A stretch of DNA of 64,000 nucleotides from Thermoleophilaceae bacterium (lineage in GTDB: Bacteria; Actinomycetota; Thermoleophilia; Solirubrobacterales; Thermoleophilaceae): NCBI GenBank assembly GCA_030447725.1, contig JAUJOQ010000001.1:457422-521421 (forward strand). The letters run 5' to 3'. The translations under genes and the position numbers were made by a program. The notes beneath the pieces were generated by a model that was not told the DNA's origin, made no database searches, and saw only the letters and a program-made list of their open reading frames with translations. Positions 1 through 9,943 of the stretch are shown one piece after another. How positions within the stretch are numbered: the first letter of the stretch is position 1; each line of letters begins with the position of its first letter.

Positions 1-231
1 CCTGAAGACGGTCACCCATATGTGCATCGTCGCGCCGGAGGTCGTGGGTGGAAGCGCAGCGGGCCTCTTTTCGAGCCACCCCGCCGCTGGGAGAGCGCCT
101 GGCCCGGCTCAACTGGCTTGCCAACAGCCAGGTCCACGAGCACCGTCGCCGCCAGCGCTCCGGCGCGATCCAAGAGCTGCTGCGCCAACAAGTTCCAACT
201 GTTCCCGAACCCGAAAAGGCGAGGTAGCCGC

Positions 232-1374
232 ATGAGCCTGGACCGCACAAGCCGGAGACGAGAAGACGCTGAACTGTCGAAGCCGAGCACCGGATCCAAG
301 CCCCCGTGGGGCAGACACGCTCAGGGGCTGATCGGCGTAGCGGTGGCGGCGCTGCTGGTGGCGCCCGCGGGCGCCAGCGCGGGTACGGCGAGGGTGTCCC
401 TCAGCTCCGCCGAGTACGAGGCGTTGCCGGGTGAGCGCAATGCTGTGGTGTTCTGGGTGAACGACGCCAGGGGGCAGTCTGTGACCATCCGCGACAGCGC
501 CGGCGTCGTGCCGGGCGCCGGCTGTTCGCGGCCTCACCCGGCCGACCCCACGGTGGCCGTCTGCAGGCCCGACCTCTCCGGCGCTGCGACGAAGGCGCGC
601 CTCGACGCTGAGCTGGGCGACGGCGACGACGAGCTCACGGTCGCAGGCCCGCTCGGCATGCACGCCGACGGCGGCCCGGGAGCGGACGCGCTCACGGGCA
701 CCCCGGCGAGCGACTTCTTTCACGGCGGGGAGGGCCGCGACACGATCCGGGCCCACGGCGGCGACGACAGGCTGAGCGCCGGCCGAGGGGGAGGCGCGAT
801 GTCCGGGGGCGCGGGTGAGGATGAACTCCAGGGCGGCGCGGGCCCCGACATCACCGACGGCGGCGAGGGCACCGACCTCTTGTCGGGGGTGGGCGCCAAC
901 GACGTCTCTCGCGCGCGCGACGGTACTCCCGACGTGGTCTACTGCGGGCGCGGGCGCGACCGTGCGGCGGTCGACGATGTGGACTTCATCTCCTCTGCCT
1001 GCGAGGAGCGCACGCGCGGGAGATCCGGCGCCGCCACGGTGATCGAACCGGACTACCGCTTCTTCGCCCCTAACTTTTCCGAGGGCGGCACCAACCTCGA
1101 GATCGGCTGCCCGGGCGACGGCCCCCGGCGGTGTACAGGCACGGTGATCGTGAAGCGTAGAAAGACCGTGCTGGGCAGGGGTCCATTCAGCACCCGCCGC
1201 GACCGCGTGCGTGAGGCGGACAAGGTCAAGCCCACGAAGGCGGGCAAGGCGCTGCCGACCGGCAAGCCGGTGAAGGCCACCGTGATTCTCGTAACGCGGG
1301 ACCGCAAGGGGCGGCGCGTCGTGCGCAGGCGAGCCGGCAGCGCCGAGGACTTTTCGTCCTGGGAGTTCTATTGA
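232..1374 (+). CDS. Secreted calcium-binding (RTX/hemolysin-type repeat) protein
   Basis: Signal-peptide-like N-terminus after ATG 232 ([12 protein letters not shown]...[18 protein letters not shown]) and GGxGxD-type repeats ([45 protein letters not shown]). Confidence 0.7.
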   Translation: MSLDRTSRRREDAELSKPSTGSKPPWGRHAQGLIGVAVAALLVAPAGASAGTARVSLSSAEYEALPGERNAVVFWVNDARGQSVTIRDSAGVVPGAGCSRPHPADPTVAVCRPDLSGAATKARLDAELGDGDDELTVAGPLGMHADGGPGADALTGTPASDFFHGGEGRDTIRAHGGDDRLSAGRGGGAMSGGAGEDELQGGAGPDITDGGEGTDLLSGVGANDVSRARDGTPDVVYCGRGRDRAAVDDVDFISSACEERTRGRSGAATVIEPDYRFFAPNFSEGGTNLEIGCPGDGPRRCTGTVIVKRRKTVLGRGPFSTRRDRVREADKVKPTKAGKALPTGKPVKATVILVTRDRKGRRVVRRRAGSAEDFSSWEFY

Positions 1375-1709
1375 GCCGTGCCGGCCCGGACGGCTGCCGG
1401 GAGGCCGAAGGTCCACGCGAGTCGCTGGAGCGCCTCAGCCGGCGCGAGCGCGAGATCCTCGCGCTGATGGCGGCGGGGCGCACCAACCACGGCATCTGTG
1501 CCTCGTTGTCCTTGAGCCCGAAGACCGTCGAGAGCCACGTGCGGGCAATTTTTCACAAGCTCGGGCTGAGTCACCGGGCCACCGATCACCGACGCGTGCT
1601 GGCGGTGCTGAGCTACCTCAGGGCCGGGCAGGATGTTGTCCCCGGCCTTTCACCCCCACCTCGCCCGCAATCTCCCGGGGTCGGCGACGGGACTCAGCGC
1701 TTGCTCTGA
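1371..1709 (+). CDS. Stand-alone LuxR-type HTH protein without receiver domain
   Basis: [45 protein letters not shown] is a GerE/LuxR HTH; 112 aa, TTG start overlapping the upstream stop. Confidence 0.6.
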   Translation: MSRAGPDGCREAEGPRESLERLSRREREILALMAAGRTNHGICASLSLSPKTVESHVRAIFHKLGLSHRATDHRRVLAVLSYLRAGQDVVPGLSPPPRPQSPGVGDGTQRLL

Positions 1710-2488
1710 AAGCGCGTCACGGCAGGCGTCAGCTTGTTCATCTGTTCAGAACTGGATGAGAAAGCCGGCCGTCGGGCTGTGGCGCCCGGTGTGTCCTGTC
1801 GAGGGCCGTCGGGAGCCTGCGCTTCCGCCTCGCCGCTCGCTCCGGCTTGGAGGTAGCGAAGCACCGCCAGCACGCGCCTGTGATCGTCGGCGGCCGCGGG
1901 CAGATCTAGCTTCTTGAAGACCGCCCGCACGTGGCTCTCGACGGTCTTCGGGCTGAGGCGGAGCGCGTCGCAGATGCCGTGATTGGTGCGCCCCTCGGCC
2001 ATCAGGGCGAGGATCTCGCGCTCGCGCCAGCTTAGGCCGTCAAGCGGCTCGAGCCGGCTGCGGGCGTCTTGCAAGCGCTCGATCACTGCGCGGTCCACGA
2101 AAGTGCCGCCGGTCGCGACCACCCGGACCGCGCGCACAAGCGCCATGGTGTGGGGTAGCGGCTTCTTGAGCAGGTAGCCGGCGCTCGCCGGCCGCCGACT
2201 GATCAGGCCGATCGCAAGCTCGGGGTCGAAGTAGCCCGACAGCACCAGCACCCCTACGTCGGGGTGCTCGCGCTTCATCCTCTCGACCGCGGAGAGTCCC
2301 TCGTCGTGCCCGACAGGGGGCATCGGGATGCCAACCAGAGCGACGTCGGGCCTGGACGTGGTGAGCGCGGCGCGCAGCCCAGGCGCGCTATCCACCTTGC
2401 CGACGACCGTCATCCCCTCCTGCGAAAGCACGGCAGCGAACCCCTCGCGCAGGAGCAGGGAGTCGTCTGCGATCAGGACTCGCTTCAC
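1694..2488 (-). CDS. NarL/LuxR-family response regulator
   Basis: Receiver ([21 protein letters not shown]...) plus C-terminal HTH ([43 protein letters not shown]); likely GTG start at 2488. Confidence 0.85.
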   Translation of the reverse strand: MKRVLIADDSLLLREGFAAVLSQEGMTVVGKVDSAPGLRAALTTSRPDVALVGIPMPPVGHDEGLSAVERMKREHPDVGVLVLSGYFDPELAIGLISRRPASAGYLLKKPLPHTMALVRAVRVVATGGTFVDRAVIERLQDARSRLEPLDGLSWREREILALMAEGRTNHGICDALRLSPKTVESHVRAVFKKLDLPAAADDHRRVLAVLRYLQAGASGEAEAQAPDGPRQDTPGATARRPAFSSSSEQMNKLTPAVTRFQSKR

Positions 2489-2606
2489 GGGAAACCGACG
2501 TCCGTAAGCGAATGCCTTTGGGCCACGCCGTCGAGAGGTGCAACGGTCACCATGCCCGCAGTCTCTGCCTGCCCAGCCTCCTTTCACAACCGGGGCAACC
2601 CCACAC

Positions 2607-5552
2607 ATGACCCTGTACATCGCGCGGGGTACAGTGACCGGAGTGGGACGGTCGATCGGTAGGGAGCTGGTCGAGCGGGACGGCGAGCTCGCGCAGCTTC
2701 GCAACGCGACGACGGGGACACCGGCAGGTCACGGCGGTGTCGTCATCATCGAAGGCCCCGCGGGAATCGGCAAGACGCGGCTGCTCGAAGCGGCCCGCGC
2801 CCTCGCAGAGGAGAAGAGGCTGGGAGTTGCGTGGGCCCGCGGTTCGGAGCTCGAGCGTGAGTACGGATTCGGCCTGCTGCGCCAGCTGCTCGAGCCGTTC
2901 GCGATGTCCTCGGATGGTCTCTTGAGGGAAGAGCTCTTCAAAGGGGCCGCCGCCTTGGCCGCGGCCCTCTTCCAGCCGGGGGCGGATCCCGAGGCCCGCG
3001 CCCCCGAGCCTGACTTCTCCACCCTCCACGGGCTCTACTGGCTCCTGGCGGAGCTGGCCGACGAGCAGCCGCTTGCGGTCTGCATCGACGACGTCCAGTG
3101 GGCCGATCCACCTTCGCTGCGCTTTCTCTCCTTTGCCTCGCGCCGCATCGAGAGTGTCGCCATCACGATCTTCGCCACGTTGCGGACCGGCGAGGTGGGA
3201 AGCGACCCGGAGCTCGTCTCACAACTCACCACAGAATCGGGGGTCCTGACGATGCGACCGCGACCGCTCACCGGAAGCGGCGTAGAGGCGATCGTGCGAG
3301 AGGAGCTGGCGTTCGAGCCCAGCCGCGACCTCGTCGAGGCATGCCGCGAGTCGACCGGCGGGAACCCCTTCTACCTGAAAGCGCTCCTCGGCGAGGTTGC
3401 CGGTTCCGGCGGCGACGTCGGGGTCGGATCGGTGCGTCGGGTCACAGAGATCGGCTCCGGGGAGGTCTCAGCCCTCCTGCTCCGCCGCCTCGACGCTCTG
3501 CACGAAGGGGCCAAGGAGCTGGCCGGGGCGGTGGCGGTGCTGGGTGATGGAACCCATCTGCCGCGGGCGGCCCGGCTCGCCGGGCTCGAGCCGATGCAGG
3601 CCGCGGAAGTGCTTCAGACACTCGTGAGCGCCCGCCTGCTGAGAGAGCAGGGCGGGATCGGGTTCAGCCACCCGATCGTGCGCTCATCCGTCTATGCGAG
3701 CTTGCCCCCCCGCAGCCGCTCCGATCTTCACACGCAGGCGGCCAAGCAGCTGCAGGCAGAAGGCGCTCGAGTCGAGGAGGTTGCCGGTCATCTTCTTCAT
3801 ACCCACCCCGGAGCCGCGCCCGATGCCGCCTCGAAGCTTCGGGCCGCCGCGCAGCGGTCGCTGGCCGTGGGTGCGCCGGAGAGCGCATGCGGCTTCCTCG
3901 AACGTGCGCTGCTCGAGCCGCTCGAGAGTGACATCCAGGCCGAGATCCTGCTCGAGCTCGGGCGCGCCGAGATGCGCGCCGGCCTACCGGGGGCGGCTGA
4001 CCATCTGGGGCAGGTGATGGAGCATCCGGCAGCCTCTCCGGCATATCGCGGGCTGGCGGCACTCGACCTGGGAGAGCTCTTCATGCACGCGCTTCGGGGG
4101 ACCGAAGGCATTCCCGTTCTCGAGGCAGGCCTCGCAACAACCCGGGACCCCGAGCCCGACCTCGCCAAGCGTATCGAGGCGACCTTGATCTTCAACGCCT
4201 TCGGCTCGTTGACCGTCCGCAAGCAGCTGCTCGGCCGGGTGCAAGCGTTGCGGCTACCGGCGGATACCCCAGACACAGACCCGACGCGCCTGCTGTTCGC
4301 CGCGCTGGCCTATGACCAGGTCGCCGGAGGAGGGACGGCCTCCGACGCCCTCAGGTTCGCGCGGCAATGCCTGTCCTACCGCGGCCCGATACAGGGGTCG
4401 ACTGAGGGAACCGCGATGGCACTCGGTCTCGTCGGGCTGGGGGGTGCTGACCGACCCGCTGAGGCGGAGGAGCACGCCGACAGGATCATCGATGTCGCCC
4501 GCGCCAGCGGATCGATAAACATGTTCGCGAGGGTCTCGGCTCTACGCGCCTGGGCTCGCTGGCGCCGCGGACATCTCCCAGCGGCGGAGGCGGACGGGAG
4601 GGCGGTACTCGCGATTGGGCCAGACGGAGGGCTCGGGGTAGTGCGGCCGCTGGCGGTGGCCGTGATCGTCAGCTCGCTTACCGCGCGCGGCGAGCTCGAC
4701 GCCGCCTAGGCGGCGGTTCAGAGCATCGACCGGGACCAGGTGCTGGACACGCCGACCTGGCAGTTTCTCCTCGAGGCGATCATCGACCTGAGGTTGGCCA
4801 AGGGGGAAGCTCAGAGCGCGGTGGAGGAGGCGCGGCACTTCCCCAGATTCGAGGCAGAGTGGGGCGCGGGTCCCGGTGTTGGGCTGTACGAGTGGCGCTG
4901 GCGGTCGGCGACCGCACATTCTGCAGCCGGCGATGAGGACGCCGCCCTCGAGATCGCCGACGAGCAGCTATCCGTGGCCGAGCGCTTCGGCTCCGGGCGG
5001 GCGCTCGGCATCGCGCTACGAACGTGCGCGCTCCTCTCCTGCGGCGGGGAGCGCATCGAGATGCTCCGCAGAGCCGTCGACCACCTGCCGCGCGAGCGCT
5101 CCGCGGTCGAACGGACCCACGCCCTTGTGGAGCTGGGGGCCGCGCTGCGCCGCTCCGGTCACCGAGCGGAGGCACGCGAAGCCCTGCAGGAGGCCCTGGA
5201 GCTCGGCCGTGACCATCACGCCCTGCTGCTTGCCCGGCGCGCTCACACGGAGCTGCGCGCAGCCGGCGGGCGACCGAGGTCGCCGTTGCAGACGGGGCTT
5301 GACTCGCTCACTCCGAGCGAGCGGCGAGTAGCCGAGATGGCTAGCGGAGGCCTCTCGAATGCAGAGGTGGCACAGGCACTCTTCGTGACCGTGAAGACGA
5401 TCGAGATGCACCTTTCGAACGTCTACCGAAAGCTCCACATCGGAGCCCGTACCGACCTCCGGGAGGCGCTCACGGACTCCAGTGTCGATGGATGGAATTC
5501 CGGGATCCGGGGTAATCAAAGAGAAACGGTTGATCAAAGGAGAGACGTATGA
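2607..5552 (+). pseudogene. Large LuxR-family ATPase regulator interrupted by in-frame TAG at 4707-4709
   Basis: ORFs 2538-4709 and 4740-5552 are in the same frame; first has Walker A (EGPAGIGKTRLLEAA), second ends in LuxR HTH (LTPSERRVAEMASGGLSNAEVAQALFVTVKTIEMHLSNVYRKL). Start could be GTG 2643. Confidence 0.7.
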
Positions 5553-5614
5553 ACATCGGCATCGGCATCGGCACACTCATCCTGATCATCATCCTGGTCA
5601 TCCTCCTCACCTAG
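5549..5614 (+). CDS. 21-aa single-span hydrophobic peptide MNIGIGIGTLILIIILVILLT
   Basis: ATG overlaps the upstream TGA (ATGA), AAAGGAG Shine-Dalgarno-like sequence just upstream; below the ORF-track size cutoff. Confidence 0.55.
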   Translation: MNIGIGIGTLILIIILVILLT

Positions 5615-5902
5615 ATGGAGGAAGGGGCGGCTCCGCCTCGCCGATCGCAGACTCAAATCGCCTTCGTCTACGTGCTGCGCTGCGGCGACGACAGCCTCTA
5701 CTGCGGCTGGACGAACGACCTCGACAGGCGCTTGGACGCCCACCGCACTGGCCGGGCCAGCCGCTACACCCGCTCCCGCCTCCCGGTGCAGCTGGCCTGG
5801 TCGCGGCAGATGCGCTCCCGCTCCGAGGCCATGCGCGAGGAGGCGCGGATCAAGCGACTCTCGCGTGCGGACAAGCTCCACCTGGTGAGCCAGGCCGGCT
5901 AG
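5615..5902 (+). CDS. GIY-YIG nuclease family protein
   Basis: FVYVLRCGDDSLYCGWTNDLDRRLDAHRTGRASRYTRSRLPV matches the GIY-YIG/UPF0213 core. Confidence 0.85.
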   Translation: MEEGAAPPRRSQTQIAFVYVLRCGDDSLYCGWTNDLDRRLDAHRTGRASRYTRSRLPVQLAWSRQMRSRSEAMREEARIKRLSRADKLHLVSQAG

Positions 5903-6486
5903 GGCGAGCCGGCGCGATTCCGGCCGCGCGCCAGCACGCGTGCGGCCACGATCCCGCCGACCGCGCCGAACAGATGCCCCTGCCAGGAGATGCCCTCCTC
6001 GGGCAACAAGCCGCCCAGTAGCACGCTCCCCCACACGACCGCCACCACGGCGCCGATCGCCAGCTCTGTCAGGTTGCGGTTGAAAACGCCGCGGCTGAGG
6101 AGGTAGGTGGCATAGCCGAACACCACGCCGCTGGCGCCGATGTGCACGGTGCCGTCCGGCGCGACGAGCCATGTACCCAGCCCGCTCGCCAGGGCCACGA
6201 TCGCCGTGACCGCCACCACCCGCAAAGCACCGGCGAAGGCGATCACCAGGCCCATCGCGATCAGCGGCACGGTGTTCGAGATCAGGTGGCCGAAGCCGGA
6301 GTGCAGGAACGGCGCCGCAACGATGCCCACAAGGCCGTCCCCGTCCCTCGGCTCGACGCCGTATTGGTCCAGGCGGTTGCCGGCAGCAGTGTCGACGACC
6401 TCTGAGAGCCACATCAGCGCCACGATCAAGCCGAGCACCTTGACCCCATCGAGGCGCGTGCTCCGCGGTGTGGTGGCCGTGCCCAC
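5899..6486 (-). CDS. Rhomboid family intramembrane serine protease
   Basis: Multi-TM with FGHLISNTVPL and HIGASGVVFGYATYL (GASG catalytic motif) and GHLFGAVGGI; GTG start at 6486 is a guess. Confidence 0.85.
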   Translation of the reverse strand: MGTATTPRSTRLDGVKVLGLIVALMWLSEVVDTAAGNRLDQYGVEPRDGDGLVGIVAAPFLHSGFGHLISNTVPLIAMGLVIAFAGALRVVAVTAIVALASGLGTWLVAPDGTVHIGASGVVFGYATYLLSRGVFNRNLTELAIGAVVAVVWGSVLLGGLLPEEGISWQGHLFGAVGGIVAARVLARGRNRAGSP

Positions 6487-6571
6487 GGACCGGATGCTAG
6501 GCGGCTCGGCGATTGCGCACCGGCATCGCGGGTAAACGGGGAGTCTGGCCCACGAACGAGAGGAAACGCCA

Positions 6572-7324
6572 ATGGCCGATCTAGAAGCCCGCGAAGCGAA
6601 GCTGATCCAGTACCTCAACGAGGCGTACGGCAAGGAGAAGGAGCTCGAGACCGCGCTCCAGGCTCACATCTCGATGACCAGCCGCGACGCCTACAAGAAG
6701 CGCCTGAAGGACCACCTGAAGGAGACCAAGGCACAGGCAAAGGGCCTCGAGCGGCGGATCAAGCAGCTGGGCGGCAAGGCCGAGGCGATGCCGGCGCCGG
6801 GCCCGGACGTCGTGCAGAAGGCCGTTGGCGCCGGGACCAGCGTTGCCAACAAGGCCGTGGCCGCGGCCAAGGGCCCGATGCACGCGCTGCGCGGCACCGG
6901 CGAGCAGGAGACGATGCTCAAGAACGCCAAGACGGAGTTCTTCAACGAGGCCGAGGAGATCGCCAACTACAACGCGATCGAAACCCTCGCCGAGGCCGTC
7001 GGCGACAAGGACACCGCGAAGCTGGCCAAGGAGTACCGCCGCCAGGAGGAGCGAATGTCGAAGTTCCTCGACAAGACGATCGTGCAGCTCACCAAGGAGG
7101 TGGTGAAGGCGGAGATTCCTGCCTCCCAGCGCAAGAGCAGCCGGTCCGGCGGCTCTCGCTCCCGAGCCTCCTCGAACGGCGCCAAGTCCTCGGGCTCGCG
7201 CTCGTCGACATCGCGCGCCTCCTCGGCGCGCTCGTCCTCGTCGCGAGCCTCCTCGAAGTCCTCGTCGGGCGCCGGCAAGGCCAAGTCGGGCAGCTCGCGC
7301 AGCCGCAGCTCCGCCAAGAAGTAG
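6572..7324 (+). CDS. DUF892-like ferritin-like protein with Ser/Arg-rich C-terminal tail
   Basis: Helical core (AREAKLIQYLNEAYGKEKELETALQAHI...EEIANYNAIETLAEAVGD) followed by a ~65-residue S/R/K tail. Confidence 0.65.
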   Translation: MADLEAREAKLIQYLNEAYGKEKELETALQAHISMTSRDAYKKRLKDHLKETKAQAKGLERRIKQLGGKAEAMPAPGPDVVQKAVGAGTSVANKAVAAAKGPMHALRGTGEQETMLKNAKTEFFNEAEEIANYNAIETLAEAVGDKDTAKLAKEYRRQEERMSKFLDKTIVQLTKEVVKAEIPASQRKSSRSGGSRSRASSNGAKSSGSRSSTSRASSARSSSSRASSKSSSGAGKAKSGSSRSRSSAKK

Positions 7325-7421
7325 AGAGACCGTTCGCCATCGGCGCCGTTGCCTGAACGGTCAGGCGGCGGCGCCGTGGGCCGTCCTACGCCGGCGTTCA
7401 CCAGCAGCCAGACTGCGGGCC

Positions 7422-8126
7422 ATGCGCGTGCTCGCCGTGGTCCACCAAGACGACGCCGGGTTGGGCGTCTTCGGGGAGGCACTGCCCGATGGAACGTCGC
7501 TGGAGGTTTGGCGTCCGGCGGAGGAGCTGGGCCCCCACCTGGTGGAGGTCGACCCGAACGCGGTGATCGTTCTCGGGGGGGCGATGAACGCTCATGAGGA
7601 GAGCGAGCACCGATGGCTGCGCACCGAGAAGCAGTGGATAGCCGGCCTGCTCAGTCGCGGCGTGCCGGTGCTCGGAGTATGTCTTGGCGCCCAGCTGCTG
7701 GCCGAGGCGGCGGGCGGTTCGGTTCGCCGGGTGGCGCAGCCGGAGATCGGCTGGCACGAGGTGCGCCTGGAGCCCGGGGCCGGCGAGGATCCGGTGCTCA
7801 GCGGCCTGCCCGAGCGCTTCTCGAGCTTTCAGTGGCACTCCTATGAGGCCGTGCCGCCACAGGACGCAACGGTGCTGGCGCGAAGCCGCCTGGCACTGCA
7901 AGCCTATCGCCTGGGTAGGAGCGCCTGGGGGATCCAGTTCCACGCGGAGGTGAGCGCTCGAACTCTCGAGTCGTGGATCGCCAACTACGGAACCGACCCC
8001 GACGCCGTAGCGATCGGGGTCGACCCGGACCGGCTGCGAGCCGAGAGCCGGCCGGCCATCGAAGGGTGGAACGAGCTCGGGCGCGGACTGGCGCGGCGCT
8101 TCCTGGCGGTCGCGGAGCGCCGCTGA
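7422..8126 (+). CDS. Class I glutamine amidotransferase
   Basis: GVPVLGVCLGAQLLAEAAGG nucleophile elbow, WGIQFHAEVS; GMP-synthase-like GATase fold. Confidence 0.85.
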   Translation: MRVLAVVHQDDAGLGVFGEALPDGTSLEVWRPAEELGPHLVEVDPNAVIVLGGAMNAHEESEHRWLRTEKQWIAGLLSRGVPVLGVCLGAQLLAEAAGGSVRRVAQPEIGWHEVRLEPGAGEDPVLSGLPERFSSFQWHSYEAVPPQDATVLARSRLALQAYRLGRSAWGIQFHAEVSARTLESWIANYGTDPDAVAIGVDPDRLRAESRPAIEGWNELGRGLARRFLAVAERR

Positions 8127-8134
8127 GGGATCAG

Positions 8135-8857
8135 TCAGCGCACCGCCCCCCGGGCGGCGTTCACCAGCGCCTCCACCACGCGGTCGCACATGTCCTGCTC
8201 GGGATGCCAGAGCACGCCGAGCGCGAACCGCTTCTGCGGCAGCTCGATCGACTCGACCAAACGGTCGGGCTCCGCCCAGCCGGTGACCACCAAGTCCTCG
8301 CCGATCTCGTCGATGCCCTGGTGATGGTGGGACTTCACCGCCAGCCGATCCGCCCCGCCGGCCCGTGCGGCCAGCGAGCCGGGCTCGAGCCTCACCTCGT
8401 GGTCGCCGAAGGTGCCCGGCGTGTGCCGGTGATCGGAGTGGCCGAGAGTGTCGGGAAGGTGCTGCACCAGCGTGCCGCCGCAGGCGACATTGAGCATCTG
8501 CATTCCCCGGCAGATGCCGAGCACGGGCATGTCCCGCTCGAGCGCGCGATGGGTCACCCCGAGCTCGAAGCGGTCGCGCTCGGGGCAGGTGCCGCTGGTC
8601 TCAGCGTGTGGCCTCGCCCCGTAGGAGGCGGGATCTACGTCGGCACCCCCGGCGAGGATCAACGCGTCGATCCGGTCGAGCAGCGCATCCGGCGACTCGG
8701 CGGCATCGTCATCCGGAGGCAGTATGAGAGCAAGCGCCCCCGCCTTCTGCACCGCTGCCACATACGAGCGCGGCACCATCGCCACCGGCTGGTCCCACGC
8801 CCCCCAACGCACCTGTTCGACGGCGGAGCAGATCCCGACTGCGGCGCTGCGCTGCAT
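8135..8857 (-). CDS. Gamma-glutamyl-gamma-aminobutyrate hydrolase family (peptidase C26)
   Basis: LILAGGADVDPASYGA, MPVLGICRGMQMLNVACGGTLVQHLPD, SHHHQGID, GVLWHPEQD. Confidence 0.85.
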   Translation of the reverse strand: MQRSAAVGICSAVEQVRWGAWDQPVAMVPRSYVAAVQKAGALALILPPDDDAAESPDALLDRIDALILAGGADVDPASYGARPHAETSGTCPERDRFELGVTHRALERDMPVLGICRGMQMLNVACGGTLVQHLPDTLGHSDHRHTPGTFGDHEVRLEPGSLAARAGGADRLAVKSHHHQGIDEIGEDLVVTGWAEPDRLVESIELPQKRFALGVLWHPEQDMCDRVVEALVNAARGAVR

Positions 8858-8920
8858 CGCTGCAAGGTACTCGGACCCAGTCCGGCCCCGGCGGATCTGC
8901 GCCCCATAGGATCGAAGGTC

Positions 8921-9166
8921 GTGGACCTTCGTCGCGAGAGCGTGGTGGTGGAGACCGACCGCTACCGGGTGACCGGGCGCATGACCCTGCCCTCCGAGGG
9001 CTACGGCAGCCGGCTGTCCGACCACGTGAACCGCCGCGACCTCGAGTTCTTCACCCTGCAGGACGCCGAGCTGACTCCGCTCGACGGCGGAGAGCCCTGG
9101 ACCACCCCGCTGCTCATGCTCGCGAGCCGGCACGTTCGGCTGATCGTGCCGGGTGCCGATGACTGA
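8921..9166 (+). CDS. Small conserved-looking hypothetical protein (possibly DUF6812-like)
   Basis: VDLRRESVVVETDRYRVTGRMTLPSEGYGSRLSDHVNRRDLEFFTLQDAELTPLDGG; GTG start with TAGGAT 8 nt upstream. Confidence 0.5.
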   Translation: MDLRRESVVVETDRYRVTGRMTLPSEGYGSRLSDHVNRRDLEFFTLQDAELTPLDGGEPWTTPLLMLASRHVRLIVPGADD

Positions 9167-9192
9167 CCCGAAGCTCTGCAGCTACGGGCAAC

Positions 9193-9280
9193 GGAGAGGG
9201 TGGGATTCGAACCCACGAGGCGGATAACTCCGCCCACGCGATTTCCAGTCGCGCTCCTTAAGCCGCTCGGACACCTCTCC
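9193..9280 (-). tRNA. tRNA-Ser (GGA)
   Basis: Reverse complement GGAGAGGTGTCCGAGCGGCTTAAGGAGCGCGACTGGAAATCGCG...GGTTCGAATCCCACCCTCTCC; acceptor stem pairs, anticodon loop CTGGAAA, long variable arm. Confidence 0.95.
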
Positions 9281-9322
9281 TAGGAGCGGATCTAGGCTAG
9301 CCAACTGGCGGCGGCGTGGCGC

Positions 9323-9913
9323 TTATAGGCCGAGCTCGCGTACCCCCCGCTCTCCCCATCCCAGGTGGTGCGCCACCTCGTGGCGCAGTGTTCGCTCCAC
9401 CTGCGCCCGCAGCAGGTCGGGGTCGTGCCCGAAGTCGCGCTCCAGGGTGTCGCGGTAGATGATGATGCGGTCCGGGTAGCTCTGCCGGGCCACCGTGTCG
9501 CCGATGTAGTGCCCGTAGGCATGGTGCTCGCGGCCCAGATGCGAGATCACCACCGGCGTGGTCTCGAGCAGGCTCCTGAACTCGGCGGGCAGCAGGTCGA
9601 TTGCCTCCACCACCAGCTCGTCGAACTCTCCGGGCGGCTTCTCCGGCGGCGGGCGGCGCGCCAGCTCTTCACTGCGGTCGCTGATGCGGTCCACCTCGCG
9701 CTCGCTCGGGCCGTCGCCCATCAGGCTCACCGTCATCCATGCGGTGACCAGCACGAGAGCGGCGGCAGCCACCAGCAGGGTCAACAGATCCTCGGCGCCG
9801 GAGAGCGAGGGCGGGTTGATCAGGAACAGGATCGTGCCGACGGTGAGCGCGGCCGCGGCCGCGGCCTTCAACGGAGCGCGAAACGCATCCCTCACCCCGG
9901 AGAGGCTAGACAC
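9323..9913 (-). CDS. Metallopeptidase family protein (zincin-like) with N-terminal TM segments
   Basis: RHEVAHHLGWGE zinc-binding HExxH motif; two N-terminal hydrophobic segments. Confidence 0.75.
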   Translation of the reverse strand: MSSLSGVRDAFRAPLKAAAAAALTVGTILFLINPPSLSGAEDLLTLLVAAAALVLVTAWMTVSLMGDGPSEREVDRISDRSEELARRPPPEKPPGEFDELVVEAIDLLPAEFRSLLETTPVVISHLGREHHAYGHYIGDTVARQSYPDRIIIYRDTLERDFGHDPDLLRAQVERTLRHEVAHHLGWGERGVRELGL

Positions 9914-9943
9914 CGGGGCGCGGGACCCCCGCAGCGTCGCCGA

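Noticed and set aside
109-1416. 435-aa minus-strand ORF opposite the RTX-like protein
   Set aside because: No motif; the plus strand has a signal peptide and GGxGxD repeats.
7973-8920. N-terminal part of ORF 7973-9166
   Set aside because: Overlaps GATase and antisense to the C26 gene; only the last 81 codons from GTG 8921 look protein-like.
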